Source: Nissolia schottii
Lineage: Eukaryota > Streptophyta > Magnoliopsida > Fabales > Fabaceae
Reading direction: 5' to 3'
Length of the DNA: 64,000 nucleotides
NCBI GenBank assembly: GCA_003254905.1
Contig: QANU01040708.1
Coordinates: 62,001 to 126,000 of the forward strand
Shown here: piece after piece, positions 11,003-23,721 of the stretch
Layout: the number at the start of each line of letters is the position of its first letter
Position numbering within the stretch: the stretch's first letter is position 1
The notes under the pieces: model-generated
Database searches by the model: none
What the model saw: the letters and a program-made list of their open reading frames with translations, nothing else
What the model was told of the DNA's origin: nothing
Position numbers and translations under genes: made by a program

Positions 11003-11489
11003 TGGGGTGTTCATGGCTTGATTTGACCCAATGACCCGACTCGGCCCAAAACTTATTTGGTCGAGTTTATATTGTTAAATTTGACTTGCGTCTTTCTTAG
11101 GGTGAGTTTGGGTTATATGTTGAGTTGACCCACCTTAAGTCATATAATTTTATAAAATTTATATTTTTTAGAAAAATTAGTGATAAATTATAAGACTTAT
11201 GTGCTTCAATTAATATTCTTTACGAAACTTTATATTTTGCATTGATATAACTTGTTTTAAAATATTATAATAAAATTTCTCTTAAGTTTGATTTACTACA
11301 TCTAAAATCTTATAACTTTATTATATATAATGTCCAAATCTTAATATATCATCTAAATGTCAAGCCAACCTAATCACTAATTAGGTCATCATTAAACCAA
11401 GTTTGACCTCAAAAAAATGACATAATCATAAAATTGGCCCAAGTACAGACTCTATTCGACCCGATCCAACTCAACCATGTACACCCCTA
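11003..11489. mobile_element. hAT-like MITE with 8 bp target duplication
   Basis: The element begins TGGGGTGTTCATGG and ends CCATGTACACCCCTA, inverted to each other. Flanks ATTCAAAT (10995-11002) and ATCCAAAC (11490-11497) match at six of eight positions, which fits the 8 base duplication of hAT elements. Inside are GGGTCG/CGACCC-type palindromic blocks and AT-rich filler. It is non-coding. Confidence 0.65.
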
Positions 11490-12246
11490 ATCCAAACATT
11501 TTAGTTTTTTTTCCATTACTTTTCTCTTTATTTTTTTTTTTCCAATTTTTTCTTCTCATTTTCTTTCCTAACATCCAGACAAAGTGTAAGGCAAAATACA
11601 ACCAAAAAATAACATATGCATCGATTTACTCTTTTTCTTTTTTTTTCTTTTCTTTTCTTTTTTTTTCAAGTCAGACATTGGTTTACTCTTTCCAATTAAG
11701 GTAAAGTGCAAGGGCTATAAACAAATAAGCATAGTGGAATAATTTTAAAAACTGACATTTTGGAGGCTACGAAAGCAAAAGATAGATCCAAGACATTGTG
11801 GTGCCCCACATTGTTGACCTGACCCCACGTCTCTCTTTTACCCCTTGAGAATGCATCGTTGTCTTTTCTCTCTCCTCTGACGCCCCCAACCCACACCTCC
11901 AAACGCCAGAAACTCTCCAATGAACCCAACGACACAAATTCTTGCACTGCAATTGCAAATTGCAAATCAATAACATTCCCCTCCCAAAAAAAAATAAAAA
12001 TAGAAAAATCAAAAACAAAAATCTCAAACTTTCAACGTAATTCCAAGCCCTTGTTAATTTCGTGAGTTAAATGCATCTGCATGAATTGGTTTACGTTACG
12101 TTACATTAATTATAGTATATAGTCTCATTCCAATAATAACTTGGTTCTTGTGTTTCTCAGATCCAACCTTGGTGAGTTTTGGGATAAACAAGCTATATAG
12201 CCTAAAAGGTATTTTGAGAAAGGTGCAAGCTCGCGTGTTGTTTGGA
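11490..12246. other. Formin upstream region
   Basis: A pyrimidine-rich tract (about 11500-11690, long T and TTTTC runs) is followed by a mixed region (11700-12060) with several short frames on both strands but no recognisable protein. It probably includes the distal formin promoter. Confidence 0.4.
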
Positions 12247-12253
12247 TATATAA
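12247..12253 (+). promoter_or_regulatory. Probable TATA box of the formin gene
   Basis: TATATAA lies about 120 bases before the formin ATG at 12374, a normal distance for a short leader, and no better candidate lies closer. Confidence 0.5.
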
Positions 12254-12373
12254 CAACTCCCTCTCTCATGTTCTCTTGTTGGAATTTTTTGAAATTTCAA
12301 TGAGAGATCATGAGAAGGGAGCTTAATTCATGCGTTTGGGTGATCGGTGAATTTGGAAGAATTAGCAATAGCA

Positions 12374-15300
12374 ATGGAATTGACAAGGCCCGGTTACGCG
12401 GTTGTTTACGTCATTCTCCTTTGCGCTTTGGCTCAAGGGGGCTCAGAGGGGAAGAGGGGCAAGGACGATGACTCTTCTAGGGGTTCTGCCGCCACCGTTG
12501 CCGCCGCGGCTTTCTCGTCGTCCCTTCATCTACACGCACAACAGGTATTCTTTGTCTTATAAAAAGATTATGATGATTTCCTAGCTTTGCTCTTTTGTGC
12601 TGGTGTAAATATTTGTTTGTTCATGCTTGTGTTTAGGATTGTTCTTTCCATTCTGAATGAATTTAGAATTGGACAAACAATTTCATCTGTGTTTACCAAC
12701 ACTGAGTGTTATGTTTTTATGTTTGGTTTCATGGCTAATTGCCAGCCAAGTATTGTTGGTAAGAGGAATGCTATATTCTCCAACAAAACTAACCCACAAA
12801 CCCTCTTACATACTAAATGAAGTATTTGTTGTTATGGTGACTTTCCCTGTTATATTATAATGGGAAATGGATGTTCTCATGTGAGATTTTCACATGATTT
12901 TGTTATATATAGATTTTTAAGAAGTTGGGCCATAGCTTGAGCTTCACTCGTGAGTACAATTAATGATAGAGATTTAAACATGACAAAGTCACGTGAAAAT
13001 GTCAGATGAGATAATTCACTCTCATTAAATTGGTTTATTTGTACATACTATCGCACACATTACTAGGTTGTAGAGTAATTTGTATTATGAATAAAAGGTT
13101 TAAGTTTCAATTTGTTGTGATTTTTTCTTTTGCTTTTGAGTCGGCTTTAGTTTTACCATGTCTATTTGTGAAATATATTAGTCATGCCATCTTTATTTTT
13201 TAAAGAAGGAACTCGTAACAAATTCACAGATCAGCTCATGAACTTTGAAATCCATTCACCTCAAATGAAGCCTTAATAAGGAGGCCACGTTTTAAACATA
13301 CGATGTTGATTGTTAAACACCACGACTTGTCACTGCTTATATGGGTATCTAGCTAAGCTACTTCATGGATAGCAATAAATTTTTCAGAAGAAATGATGCA
13401 CTTTATTGCTTGACTGTGGACACTCAGAAAAAAGGCTCTGTTGTAATTGTAAATATTGTGAAATTTCTTTTTACAATAGTAATTAGTGGCAAGCACTATC
13501 ACTATGCTTTGATTGAAACAAAAAAACGGACTTCTAATAGCAAATTCGAGCTTACTTTTATACCTGGTATCATAGACACTGACAAAACGAGAATGTTTAT
13601 AGTATTTCAGTTTTGAATGACACCTACATATGCAAGATGCTGCAATCATGTTTAAAACAAGGGTATTGTCTTTGTTGTTACTTGTTACTACATTGATTAA
13701 ATAAATGAATTGTCTCTGTTTATTGCTTTCCTTTATGGATGAAAAGCTTGACAGTGATAGCATAAAATTTCTAGTGAAATTATATGTATTTCAATTATTT
13801 GGAAACTGGAGTAGTGGTATATGATAGTTTAGTTTTATAGCATACTGAATGGTACTATTCTCTCATTTGGTTCATACAGGCAGAGGTGGTGTTGAAACAT
13901 TGCAGGAACAAATTGACAGAGAGGAACAATGATGCCAAAGATTTTGAACTGCATACACTGGAAAGGAGCAGTGACATGAGGTCCATTCTTTTAATAGAAA
14001 ACGACATCAACAAAGCAACCAAGTCGCTTCCTCCACATATGATAAAAAACTTTCTGGATTGCATGATAAGAACTAGTACTGCTCCTCCTGCTTCTATTTC
14101 TGAGCACAAGGCTAGCTCAAGGTATCTTTTGACAAGTGGTCATGGAAGAAACTTGATTACTGAGAAGCCACCGCCGCCGCCGCCACCGCCACCTTTTAAA
14201 CTTAAAAAGTATGCTCCCAGAGCTTCACCACCTAAAAATGATGATGAGGCCCATATGGATAAAATTCTTGTTGGCGTCGCTGTGTCAGGAATTATAATCT
14301 TGATAGGCTTGTGCCTTTGCTACCGTGAGGTCAGAAAGAGCAAAGCTGAGAAAGATGACAAGCCTATTCTCGTACTAACCTCAAAGGATTATTCGGGTTG
14401 GTATGCTTATGTTTGGCTTTGTGCATTAACCTATTATTATGGAAAATGTTTTTCTACATAAGTTTTACTCTGGTTAATACATTTATTTTTGGTAATAACG
14501 TGCGTTTTGTGGTTAATGTAGCAAGAATAATTTATAACTGTAAATGGTAGTTTAGTTTGTTATAACTGTTATTATCCGAGTTAATCTGGTATAGTCAGTT
14601 TTTTTGTTATGCTAGCGATACTGATAATTAAGATGATTTATATAAAACAGTTGTACCGAAGTAATAGATCAGTTCCATTCACTCACCAATTATCACCTCA
14701 ATAATGTGGTTAATGATGTACAAATTTCTTACTAATTATGTGTATTTTGTGGTTAACACAATAAAAATAAATATTATATATCACATTAATCAAAAAATGT
14801 CAAGAAGCACCTCACCTGGCCTTCAATCTATGATTCTATGTCTCATTCATACTTACTTCAGGTTCACAGAAGGTTATTCGTTTGGGAAATGCTTATGCTA
14901 AGCAAGAATCTGGTATTAAAGATGGAGAGATAGGGCACACTTCTAGTTTTAGATGTTGGTCCATTAAGCCTCCTAAAAGTAAAAACACCTCACTGGTTGA
15001 GGCAAAATCTTCAGAAGCTGTGGGACAAGCACCGGCACCTCCTGCTGCAGCGCCAGCCCCTCCACCCCCCGGCCCGCCTCCGCCGCCGCCTCCACGGCCG
15101 CCTGCTCCTGCCCCTCGCCCTCCACCTCCTCCAAGAGCAGGCCATCCTCCACCCGCTCCTCCCAAACCAATGGCTGGTAAAAAACTTGGACCTAAACAGG
15201 ATGGTCCTAGTGAGGGTGATGCTCCGAAGCCAAAACTAAAGCCATTTTTCTGGGATAAGGTTGCTGCGAAACCTGATCAATCAATGGTGTGGCATGAGCT

Positions 15301-17859
15301 CAGTGCAGGGTCATTCGTGTAAGAACATTTAAGTCTTGTCAATGATCAAAACTTTATTGAATGGGCCAAGTTAAATTATCATAATATGATTGTGCTTGCC
15401 TATTCATAACAATTTGTTAGGTTCAATGAGGAAAAGATGGAGTCTTTATTTGGCTGCACCAACCAGAACAGAAATGAACGCAAAAAGGATTCGCCATCTA
15501 TTGATAATTCAGTACAGTATATTCAGATTATTGACCCAAAGAAAGCACAGAATTTGTCAATTCTTTTGCGAGCTCTGAATGTGACGACAGATGAAGTTGT
15601 TGATGCCCTTAAAGAAGGTGACTCTCTTTTAAACAGCATACTATGTTTAGTTTTCAAGCTTTAAGAACTCGTGTTTTGATGGCAGTTTTAAGCTTCACCT
15701 ATGCAAGTTCTTATTTTGTAAGTGTATGACTATTAGTTTCAGTTCAAACTTTGAGCATTTTTCATATTCCTGTTTAACATATGTTGTTGTTTCTGAAAAC
15801 AAATTCTTTGCCGATTGACTATTCTAACCTCTCATGTAAATGCTATTCACTTATTAGTCCTCTGCTCTTCCAATTTTGAATTGAATTTGGTAGGATTTAC
15901 ATTTCATATATTTAAGTTAGATTCAGTAGAGTGTTCCTTCTCAATGATGATTTGCTTCATTGACTTTAGCATTAAAAAAACCAAAAAGACCTTATAGCAT
16001 TTCTCGATGATGAAAAGTTGTGTTTCACACAGCACAAGCTGCTTATAATATGTTGATTGAATCAGGTAATGAGATCCCTGTTGAGCTCATCCAGACACTG
16101 ATGAAGATGGCACCCACAACAGAAGAGGAACTGAAGCTTAGGTTATTCAGTGGAGAGCTTTCTCAACTCGGCCCCGCAGAGAGGTTTCTCAAAGTCTTGG
16201 TTGACATCCCTTTCGCTTTCAAACGCCTTGAATCCTTGATGTTCATGTTCATCCTTCCAGAAGAGGCATCAAGCATTAAGGACTCTTTTGCAACACTAGA
16301 GGTAAACCTGAGACTCCTGCCTTTTATTTTGAATTTCAATCTATTTATTAATAATCTTTGATTGTACAGTAAGTGTCATAACTATCAGCAGACTACTTGA
16401 AGATTCGTATTTTTATTTTATGATTGAGAAACGCTCGAAGCTCTAGTTAGAGAGCTTTGCAAGTTGCACGCATTTAAGACTTATGAGTTACATGCATTTA
16501 TGAGATTTGGTGACCTTCAAACCAAAGAAGCTACATGCTTTTATGATAACACACAAATTAGCATCATCGTTTTTGTAGATACTGTTTTGACACCTGGAAA
16601 ATTATGAATGAATAGAGAATTTCATTTACATTACTAACGAGTATGCTTCTGAGGGATCATATGTTAATAATCGGAGGTTTCACTTATCAGTGAATATGAT
16701 AAGGTGACTAATGATGAGTGTGAAGTTAGTTCACCAAATTCACGAGAAAATACAACTGAAATATCTGGCTATTAACACATAGTCCCCCGCCAGCGCTTAA
16801 TTGAGATTACAATACAAATAACAGACTAATATGCATGAATCTGGAATGGCACAGGTTGCTAGCAGCAAACTCAGAAAAAGCAGGCTATTCCTAAAACTAC
16901 TTGAAGCGGTTCTCAAAACCGGGAACCGCATGAACGATGGCTCATACCGCGGCGGCGCACAAGCGTTCAGGCTGGACACGCTTCTCAAGCTCTCAGACGT
17001 GAAAGGAACCGACGGCAAGACAACACTTGTACACTTTGTGGTCCAGGAGATCATACGCTATGAGGGGGTAAGAGCCGTAAGAACAGAGAAAGAAAGCATG
17101 TCCAGCGTGGCAACAGAGGATTTCATCGACGACGGCAGCGAAGAATCCGCGGAACACTACCGAAGCCTCGGCCTTCAGGTAACTAACTAACCACCTACCT
17201 ACTGGCAGCAGTGATAACTAACTCGCCAGCTGGAATGACTAACAACTAATTAACTAATTAAACTAAAATTAGTTGTAATGACACCTCTGCTCTTATAGGT
17301 AGTTTCAAGCCTAAGCAGCGAACTGGAGGATGTGAAAAAGGCAGCAATTATAGACGGCGATGCACTCAGCATCGCGGTTTCGAGACTCGGTCACTTGCTG
17401 GCGACGACAGAGGAGTTCCTAAACACTGATCTGAAAAATCTCGAGGAAGAGAGCGAGTTCAAGCGTTGCATGGAGAGGTTTGTGGAGAAGGCGAAGGGGG
17501 AGGTGACGTGGCTGGTGGATGAGGAGAAGAGGATCATGGCGCTTGTTAAGAGCACGGCGGATTACTTCCACGGGAACGCGGGGAAAGATGAAGGGCTGAG
17601 ATTGTTCCTGGTTGTGCGCGATTTCTTGATCATATTGGATAAGGTGTGCAAGGAAGTGAAGGACACCACGATGAAGGGAGCCAAGGCTTCTAATCACCAG
17701 AAGAGAGAGTCTTCCGCGTCCGTGTCGGTTCCGTCTTCTCCGGACACTCGCCGACAAAATTTGCCGCCTTCTGATCTGCACAGGAAGCTGTTTCCTGCGA
17801 TTGCGGGGCGGAGAGTGGATGATGACTTTAGCTCTGATGATGAGGACTTTACTCCATAG
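12374..17859 (+). CDS. Class I formin (FH1-FH2, membrane-anchored actin nucleator)
   Basis: Seven coding exons can be joined in phase: 12374-12544, 13880-14396, 14862-15318, 15421-15617, 16066-16301, 16855-17178 and 17299-17859, giving 820 residues. The start is the ATG at 12374. Residues 1-22 form a signal peptide, then a short extracellular part with a poly-Pro stretch (about 153-162). A transmembrane helix lies at ~186-205 ([20 protein letters not shown]). The cytosolic FH1 (about 285-333) is a run of Pro-rich blocks, and FH2 runs from ~350 (KPFFWDKV) through the conserved GNRMNDG (~549-555) to ~770. Family knowledge: class I formins sit in the plasma membrane, nucleate and elongate actin through FH2 and use FH1 to feed profilin-actin. 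All GT..AG junctions are clean and no key segment is missing. I cannot say which numbered formin it is. Confidence 0.93.
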
Positions 17860-18981
17860 CTTGATTTGTTGTATAGTTTATGTATGCAAGTGCTCGTGTT
17901 TAATTATATATACATGGAGATATGATTTTTGTACTCATTGTTACGTCCAACGCCCATTTATGGGAAAAGAGTGAACCCCATAATTTTGTATTAGAGTATG
18001 TTGGGCAATGAGTCTACACAGATGAGTACAAATAACATAACTCTTACATTTGAGAGCATGTTATTATATATAGTTCTATACTTCATCAGTCACGTGACCG
18101 CTAAGTTGAGGAGACAGAAGCCCCTAGCTTGCTTGACATGTATAACGGAATTCCTGTGTTATAAAGTTTGTGATTTCTGGAAGGGGCATGTATATTATCA
18201 TAACCTATGTTCCGGTGACTCCTGATCGATTAATGTTAGTTATCCAATGTCTGATGTGGCAACTCTCTGAGCATTAAGGGGTTTCATCTTAACCTTCTAA
18301 AAACCCGAAACCAACAAGAAAATATATATATGAATGCGATGCAAAGGATATGAATTTCTTGTTTATCTACTTCCTCCCTGATTTCATCGAATTGCTTCCT
18401 TTGGAGTGATGCACTCTTGTTCAAATCCATCTCTATTAGTAGTTTCTTTTGTGCAACGCACGACTAAATTTGATTGGTCAATTTATTTTGACTGTTTTCT
18501 CGTTCTCAATTTATTTTACTTCTTTACTTTTATTTAATTTTTAATAAAATGGCTTCGGGCCATATGGCACAATTCCTATTGTAAAACAAGTGGGCGTAAA
18601 AGAAAAGAAAAAGAGAAAACAGGTTTCCACCCCCCCCCCCAAAAATAAGTTAGAAAATATATAAATAAAATAAGTTAAAAAAGGTCTATATTGCAGAAGC
18701 CAATTTTGGCTTAACATCTAAGGAAACCAAAATTTTCCCCCAGAAAGTGCGACAGCATAATCTATGGCTACGGAGTAAATTAATAAAAAGAACTTTGAAC
18801 TCTGCTAGTGCGCTTCATGATTCATGTTTGGTCATCTTAAAAAACAATGGCTCCATGTTCCTCTTTTATAATACAAGAAGCATGAAAGTCTTGGAGCACA
18901 TTTCAGTAAAGCTAACACATTTACAAAAGCCAAACTCCAAAAGCACTAAAGCAGGAGATGCTATCTTACTCGCTAATTAAT
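17860..18981. other. Convergent 3' region between formin and DUF1218 genes
   Basis: The formin 3' untranslated region should occupy the first few hundred bases, with AT-rich signals such as AATTATATATA near 17902. A C12 homopolymer lies near 18631. Short frames here have no recognisable domain. The two genes point towards each other. Confidence 0.4.
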
Positions 18982-20168
18982 TCAATCAGTGGAGGCAGTG
19001 GCAGAAACGTAATATGCAACGCAGAACAGGCCATGAACAAAACAGAGGATGCCCCCAATGGACAGGAAATGGTGGTGTGAGAAACCACAGGAACCATCTG
19101 ACCTGTTGTTTGACATCGTCCCTATCACCAGCATGGACAATCCAACGGCCAACACAACCCTGAATCAACATCACAATCAAAATTAGGGACACATGAAAAA
19201 GGAATGGTACAAGATTTTATAACATGCTTGAATTTCAGTTGGGGGTGTACAAATACAATTCATTTCAACGTATTTGATGAAATAGGTTTTTAGTCCTATG
19301 TTGTCAATATAATTTTTAGTCTCAAGCCACCGTTCTAACATCCATGCGATGTGTTGGGTTTCTATTTTCATTTTATGTTTTGATTTTCCATTTTCAATCT
19401 ATTTTTTGTTTATGTAAGATCTTGTGAAAAAAATAATAATAAAAAATAAAATTTTATTATTTTTCCTGTTTCAACCACAAAATATTTAACATATAAAATA
19501 AAATCATAAAATAAAATAAAAACCAAACAGACCCATATGCTTACAAAATTTAGATTCAGCCTAAAAATATATCAAAGTATTGTATGCTCCAATTATGTGA
19601 TAAAATATGGGGTGAACACCTCATGCTTATTTCCATCCATTCCTTCGACTCAGAATTTGTCACACGTGTTTGACAATGATTTTTCTGACAAATTAACATT
19701 AGTCCTAAACCAAAATAAGTAGCATATACATATAGCTAGGTATACATTACCAAGTCAAAATAAGGCAGACCGTTGAGAGTTGCCTATTAGGGGAAGCCTT
19801 GTCAAACTCTTGTTGAGAACAAATGCAATTGCAGCCACCTAGCAAGTTGGCAATGGCATGTGATAGTCCCAAGAGCACTGCTGCACCCAACCCCAGCATG
19901 AAGGCCTGATGACTTGGCTCTCTACACTCAAATATCCACAGCCTTAAGTGCTTGACCTGTTTATTCATTAAATTAATTATTGTAAATTTCACTTCTGTGA
20001 AGTTGTTCTTGAACACACGTTTCCTAGTTAAAATGTACTTAAAAAATAGAGAGTTAGCTTCAAGCATACCTTGTTTTGTGCTATTTCAGCCTCGAAGCCA
20101 AGAATCCCAGCTCCAACATCCATGATTACAATGAGGAGACACATAAAAATGCCTGCTACTCTAGCCAT
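18982..20168 (-). CDS. DUF1218 family four-helix membrane protein
   Basis: Three coding exons join in phase on the minus strand: 20168-20070, 19956-19751 and 19159-18982, giving 160 residues. The ATG at 20166-20168 begins MARVAGIFMCLLIVIMDVGA. Hydrophobic segments lie at about 4-24, 48-70, 98-116 and 133-153. The plant DUF1218 hallmarks are present: conserved cysteines in CRE and GGCNCIC, and the C-terminal CGFSHHHFLSIGGILCF stretch. Family knowledge: DUF1218 includes the Arabidopsis DESIGUAL/VCC proteins (leaf bilateral symmetry) and lignin-modifying MWL proteins, located in the endomembrane system. The exact orthologue and function here are not determined. Length is normal for the family. 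The spliced model, rather than any single frame, gives the protein. Confidence 0.88.
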
Positions 20169-20269
20169 TTGAGGGGAGAAAGAAATTATGTGTTCTTCTT
20201 TCTTTTGCTCTGGCTTGCTTTTACCACTTCTAAGATGAGAAACCAGTGGGAAAAAAGATGTAGTGGGAG

Positions 20270-20281
20270 TATATATATAAA
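20270..20281 (-). promoter_or_regulatory. Probable TATA box of the DUF1218 gene
   Basis: A TATATATATAAA-type tract (TATA on either strand) lies about 100 bases upstream of the ATG at 20168, the expected place for a core promoter on the minus strand. Confidence 0.45.
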
Positions 20282-23073
20282 TAATGATAACAACTAACGA
20301 TTAGAAAAAGTATATAGAATGAGGTTGGGAGTGAAGGGGATGGGGTGGGACTAGAGGGTAAAAGATTCTATTTTTCACGCAGTACAAGCTTTAAATTTGC
20401 TTTTGTTGTTTCTTTCTCCACTCTTGGATGCAATGAAAGCAGGGTGCAAACCAGCTCAGTGTGCAAACCAGCTCAGTGTGGCGTGACAATAGTATATATG
20501 TACTTCAATGTGAACTGGTGAGTGAATTTCTTGGTGCTTTGACTTTTAATGTGGACTGTCATTTATATTTGCAAATATATAATTGCAGAACTTTAAATCT
20601 TACTTAAAATAACAACTTAATTCAAGTACAAAATAGTAATTTGTCTAGCAGAAAGATGCGGTTTATTTTACTTTATTAAGTTTATCTTATAAGTACATTT
20701 AAGACACTTGTTAATGTATAAAGGAAAATTTTGTATTAAAAATATAATTTGTTTAAGTTTTTAATAATATATTAAAAACTTTTTTTTGAGCTTCTTAACA
20801 AGTACTCTAAATACTTTTATTAAAGTTTTTAAGGTGATGAGTACAACAATACACAAAAAAAAAGTAAAAATGTAAAAATGCTTTTTAAGGTTTTTGGTAT
20901 TTAGAAACGCTTTGTTCACAATATTTTACCTAATTTGAACTTTAGGAAGAATCCAACATTTTTTTCCCCACTTAAAATTGACGGTTTTTAAGTTTTAAAA
21001 CGAGTTTTTAATAGCTATGGTTCATATATCAAATGAGATTATCCATGAGTGAGCGGCAAATGGTGTTTCCCTTTGTGTACCCTTGAATCCATAAACATCG
21101 GCGAAGGACCAAGAAATCACTCACCCTCGTACATCTGTAACACTCCAAATGGTATTGTTAAAACTAGCTGGAACATGAATAATTTACAACGCGAATCAAT
21201 ATGTCCATTTTTACGCGAAACAATTTTTGGTATAGGTTTTGCTATAAAACCCATAAAATTAGGGAGCTTGATGCTCCTTGCGATGCACCATAAAACCAAT
21301 ACGCCCTTTGATGCACCATAAAATTAGGGAGCCTGATGCTCCTTGTGACATATGCTAGAGCAGAGTTGACTACTTGACTACAACCTGCTATAGGCGGCAA
21401 TGACAAGATTTCAATAGAAAAATTGAGAGAAATGTGCCTTTCAATAATTAAAGAAACCGTGAAGCCACGTTTTTAATAACTTCCAATCCTTCTGCTAACC
21501 CTTCATCACTCATTATGAAATAAATGAAATTAGACACATCTGTATTAAACCTAATCCATGTCTCTCCTATTGTCACTGCAACCTCTACAACCTGTCATCC
21601 CAACTACAACTCAGCCTCCTCACTCCATATTTGAAGTAAAATTACATTTTAGATGACCGAAATCGCACGAGCAACAAATCAGATCTGGGATGGGGGGAGA
21701 GGAGGACGTGGTGAGGGCATCACAGGGTGTGGGATTGGGTGAGAAGGAGGAGGAGGAGGAGGATGGGTAGGTGCAGAGGTGATGATGGACAACGTTTCTG
21801 AGGAGGAAGAAGAAGAGGGAAGTGAGAAGCATGGACAATTTTATTATGAAATAATAAACTAACAAAATAATTATTAAAAGACTATTAATAAATTATGTAT
21901 AGTATAAAAGGTCTTAATTTTTAAGTGATTGGAAAGGTAACAACTTGTGCTTAAAAAAATAAGCCTTTTTAACCTTCAGATCATATTCAATGAGTATTAG
22001 ATGGTTTAGATAGTGTATGACCATGATACACTCTTTCTTTTTTATGTTAAGGTGCATCATACTCTCTAAATTGCATGGTTTATCTTAGACAACGCCTACA
22101 GGAGAAATGCTAACTTATTGTCAAGAAAAGTTTGGAAAAGCTTTTTGTATTGCCACAAAAATATAAAAAGAAACATAGGTCCCTAGTCTAGTGCGGCTAC
22201 GCCAGCTCCTACCAAGAAAATTTCTTGTCAGTTCTCACTAAAAACAAATAGATGGGAAAAGAAAAAGGAAAATAAAAAGAGCCCCCAATTGAAGGAAAAA
22301 CAAAAGCACAGGTGAAAGGAGAATCCACATATTGGGCATGCAAGACAATCTCATGAAGCACCTTTGCTTATTGTCTTTGTCCTGTCTTAATCCCGCACTA
22401 TAGCTTTGAAGAAAGCAGCTATGTTTTGTTGCTTATTTTATTTAGATCACCGTTGGACGCATTGTTGCATTATGTGTTTTTCAATAGCCAAAATTCAGTG
22501 GTGACTGGTTATGAAACCACGCTCATCGGGGTTATTGCTTGTCCATGATGTATCATATTGCTGGCTTGCCGAATTGCGTTTGTTATAGTGAAAAATAATT
22601 AATATTGTTCTGCTTCTTTGTAGCAAAGAATAAAAGTAAAATAAATTAATTAATTAAAAAAAAAAAAGGAATTGGATTTGACATTGATCCTTATTGAAAG
22701 CAACACCTTCACCCATCTAGCTTCCTTATTTTGGCCCTCTCGTTATAAAACGTTTTCAATCTTCATTGATGCACCGCCGTAATCTCTCCTTGTCCGACGT
22801 TGAGTTGAGATCCTCACAACTAGCTCTCATTCAGGCATCTAATTCCTGCATCTGCTGATCACTGCAAACATACCATACAAAAGTTCTATGTCCCACCATG
22901 TTTTTCATTTCCCTTTCAGGCAAAGAACACGTAGCTTTCAGCACACAAATATGTTACCCTTATCTTGCTTCCTTGTTGCTACACCTTAATCCCCTTGCCA
23001 GATATCACATTTTAAGGCTTTAGTGTTTTAACAACAAAAGCCTTTCACCTACCTTTCATTCTCTCCCAGACTC
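20282..23073. other. Intergenic region upstream of the DUF1218 gene
   Basis: A 17-base tandem duplication (GTGCAAACCAGCTCAGT at 20444-20460 and 20461-20477) lies in the DUF1218 promoter side. Around 21245-21360 a short block (TTAGGGAGC-TGATGCTCCTTG) is repeated directly. A GGA/GAA-rich stretch occurs at 21690-21830. No gene is supported. Confidence 0.4.
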
Positions 23074-23102
23074 TATAAAACGCAACCCCTTGAACATGAT
23101 CA

Positions 23103-23721
23103 ATGCATGGCCCTATGCCATTAGCAGATTGCACCCCTTCACTTACCAAAACCAAAATGATGACAAAGCAATCTCTCAAGACAAAAGCAGGTGGCTTAAC
23201 CATTCTTGCACCGGATGATAGTGCCTTCTCAGAGCTCAAGGCAGGGTTCCTCAACACCCTTTCCGATGGACAGAAGCTTGAGCTCTTGCAGTTCCATGTT
23301 ATCCCCGACTGTGTATCTAGCTCAAACTTTGATACTCTGACCAACCCTGTGAAGACACTGGCTGGAGCCAAACCAGGAAAGGTGGAACTAAATGTGATCA
23401 GTTATGGTGACAGTGTGAACATCTCAACTGGGGAGGTTAACACCACAATCAATGGCATTATATACACTGATGGGTAAGGTGCTTCTTCCTTTGGAATTCT
23501 CTGCAGTTGCTGAGGCTCCAGCAAAAGCACCATCTCTAGCACCAGAACCTTCTGATGATACTGCAAAGGCACCTAAACCTGATAAGGACACGTCAACATC
23601 ATCGGATTCATGTCAGACTAGTTCCACTGAAGAGAGCTCTGGCAATGTGAAAATCAAGGTGTGTGGGATGTTGGTGTCACTTGGACTTGCATTATCAGTG
23701 GCGGCAACAATGCAAACTTGA
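23103..23721 (+). pseudogene. Fasciclin-like arabinogalactan protein (FLA), truncated and frameshifted
   Basis: Two adjacent frames carry most of a plant FLA. The first (23103-23477) contains KTKAGGLTILAPDDSAFSEL, the fasciclin H1 motif, then GQKLELLQFHVIPDCVSSSN (the YH/H2-type region) and NISTGEVNTTINGIIYTDG. The second (from about 23470) resumes with GKVLLPLEF, then an Ala/Pro/Ser/Asp-rich arabinogalactan-like tract and a hydrophobic GPI-signal-like tail (MLVSLGLALSVAATMQT). Two defects are visible. The signal peptide and first third of the fasciclin domain are absent upstream. About eight family residues between YTDG and GKVLLP are missing, with a frame change and an in-frame TAA at the joint. 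FLA genes are normally intronless, so an intron at GGTAAG is less likely than a deletion. Intact relatives are GPI-anchored cell-wall glycoproteins. Confidence 0.8.

Noticed and set aside
15437-15664. Separate short plus-strand genes between 13.8 and 17.9 kb
   Set aside because: They are exons of the single formin gene; joined at GT..AG sites they form one in-phase 820-residue protein.
16020-16065. Extension of the 16020-16361 frame upstream as formin coding sequence
   Set aside because: A consensus acceptor (AATCAG) at 16060-16065 and phase agreement with exon 4 place the exon start at 16066.
21049-21321. Plus-strand 90-codon frame
   Set aside because: It has no domain; part of it is a local direct repeat, and neither strand gives a known protein.
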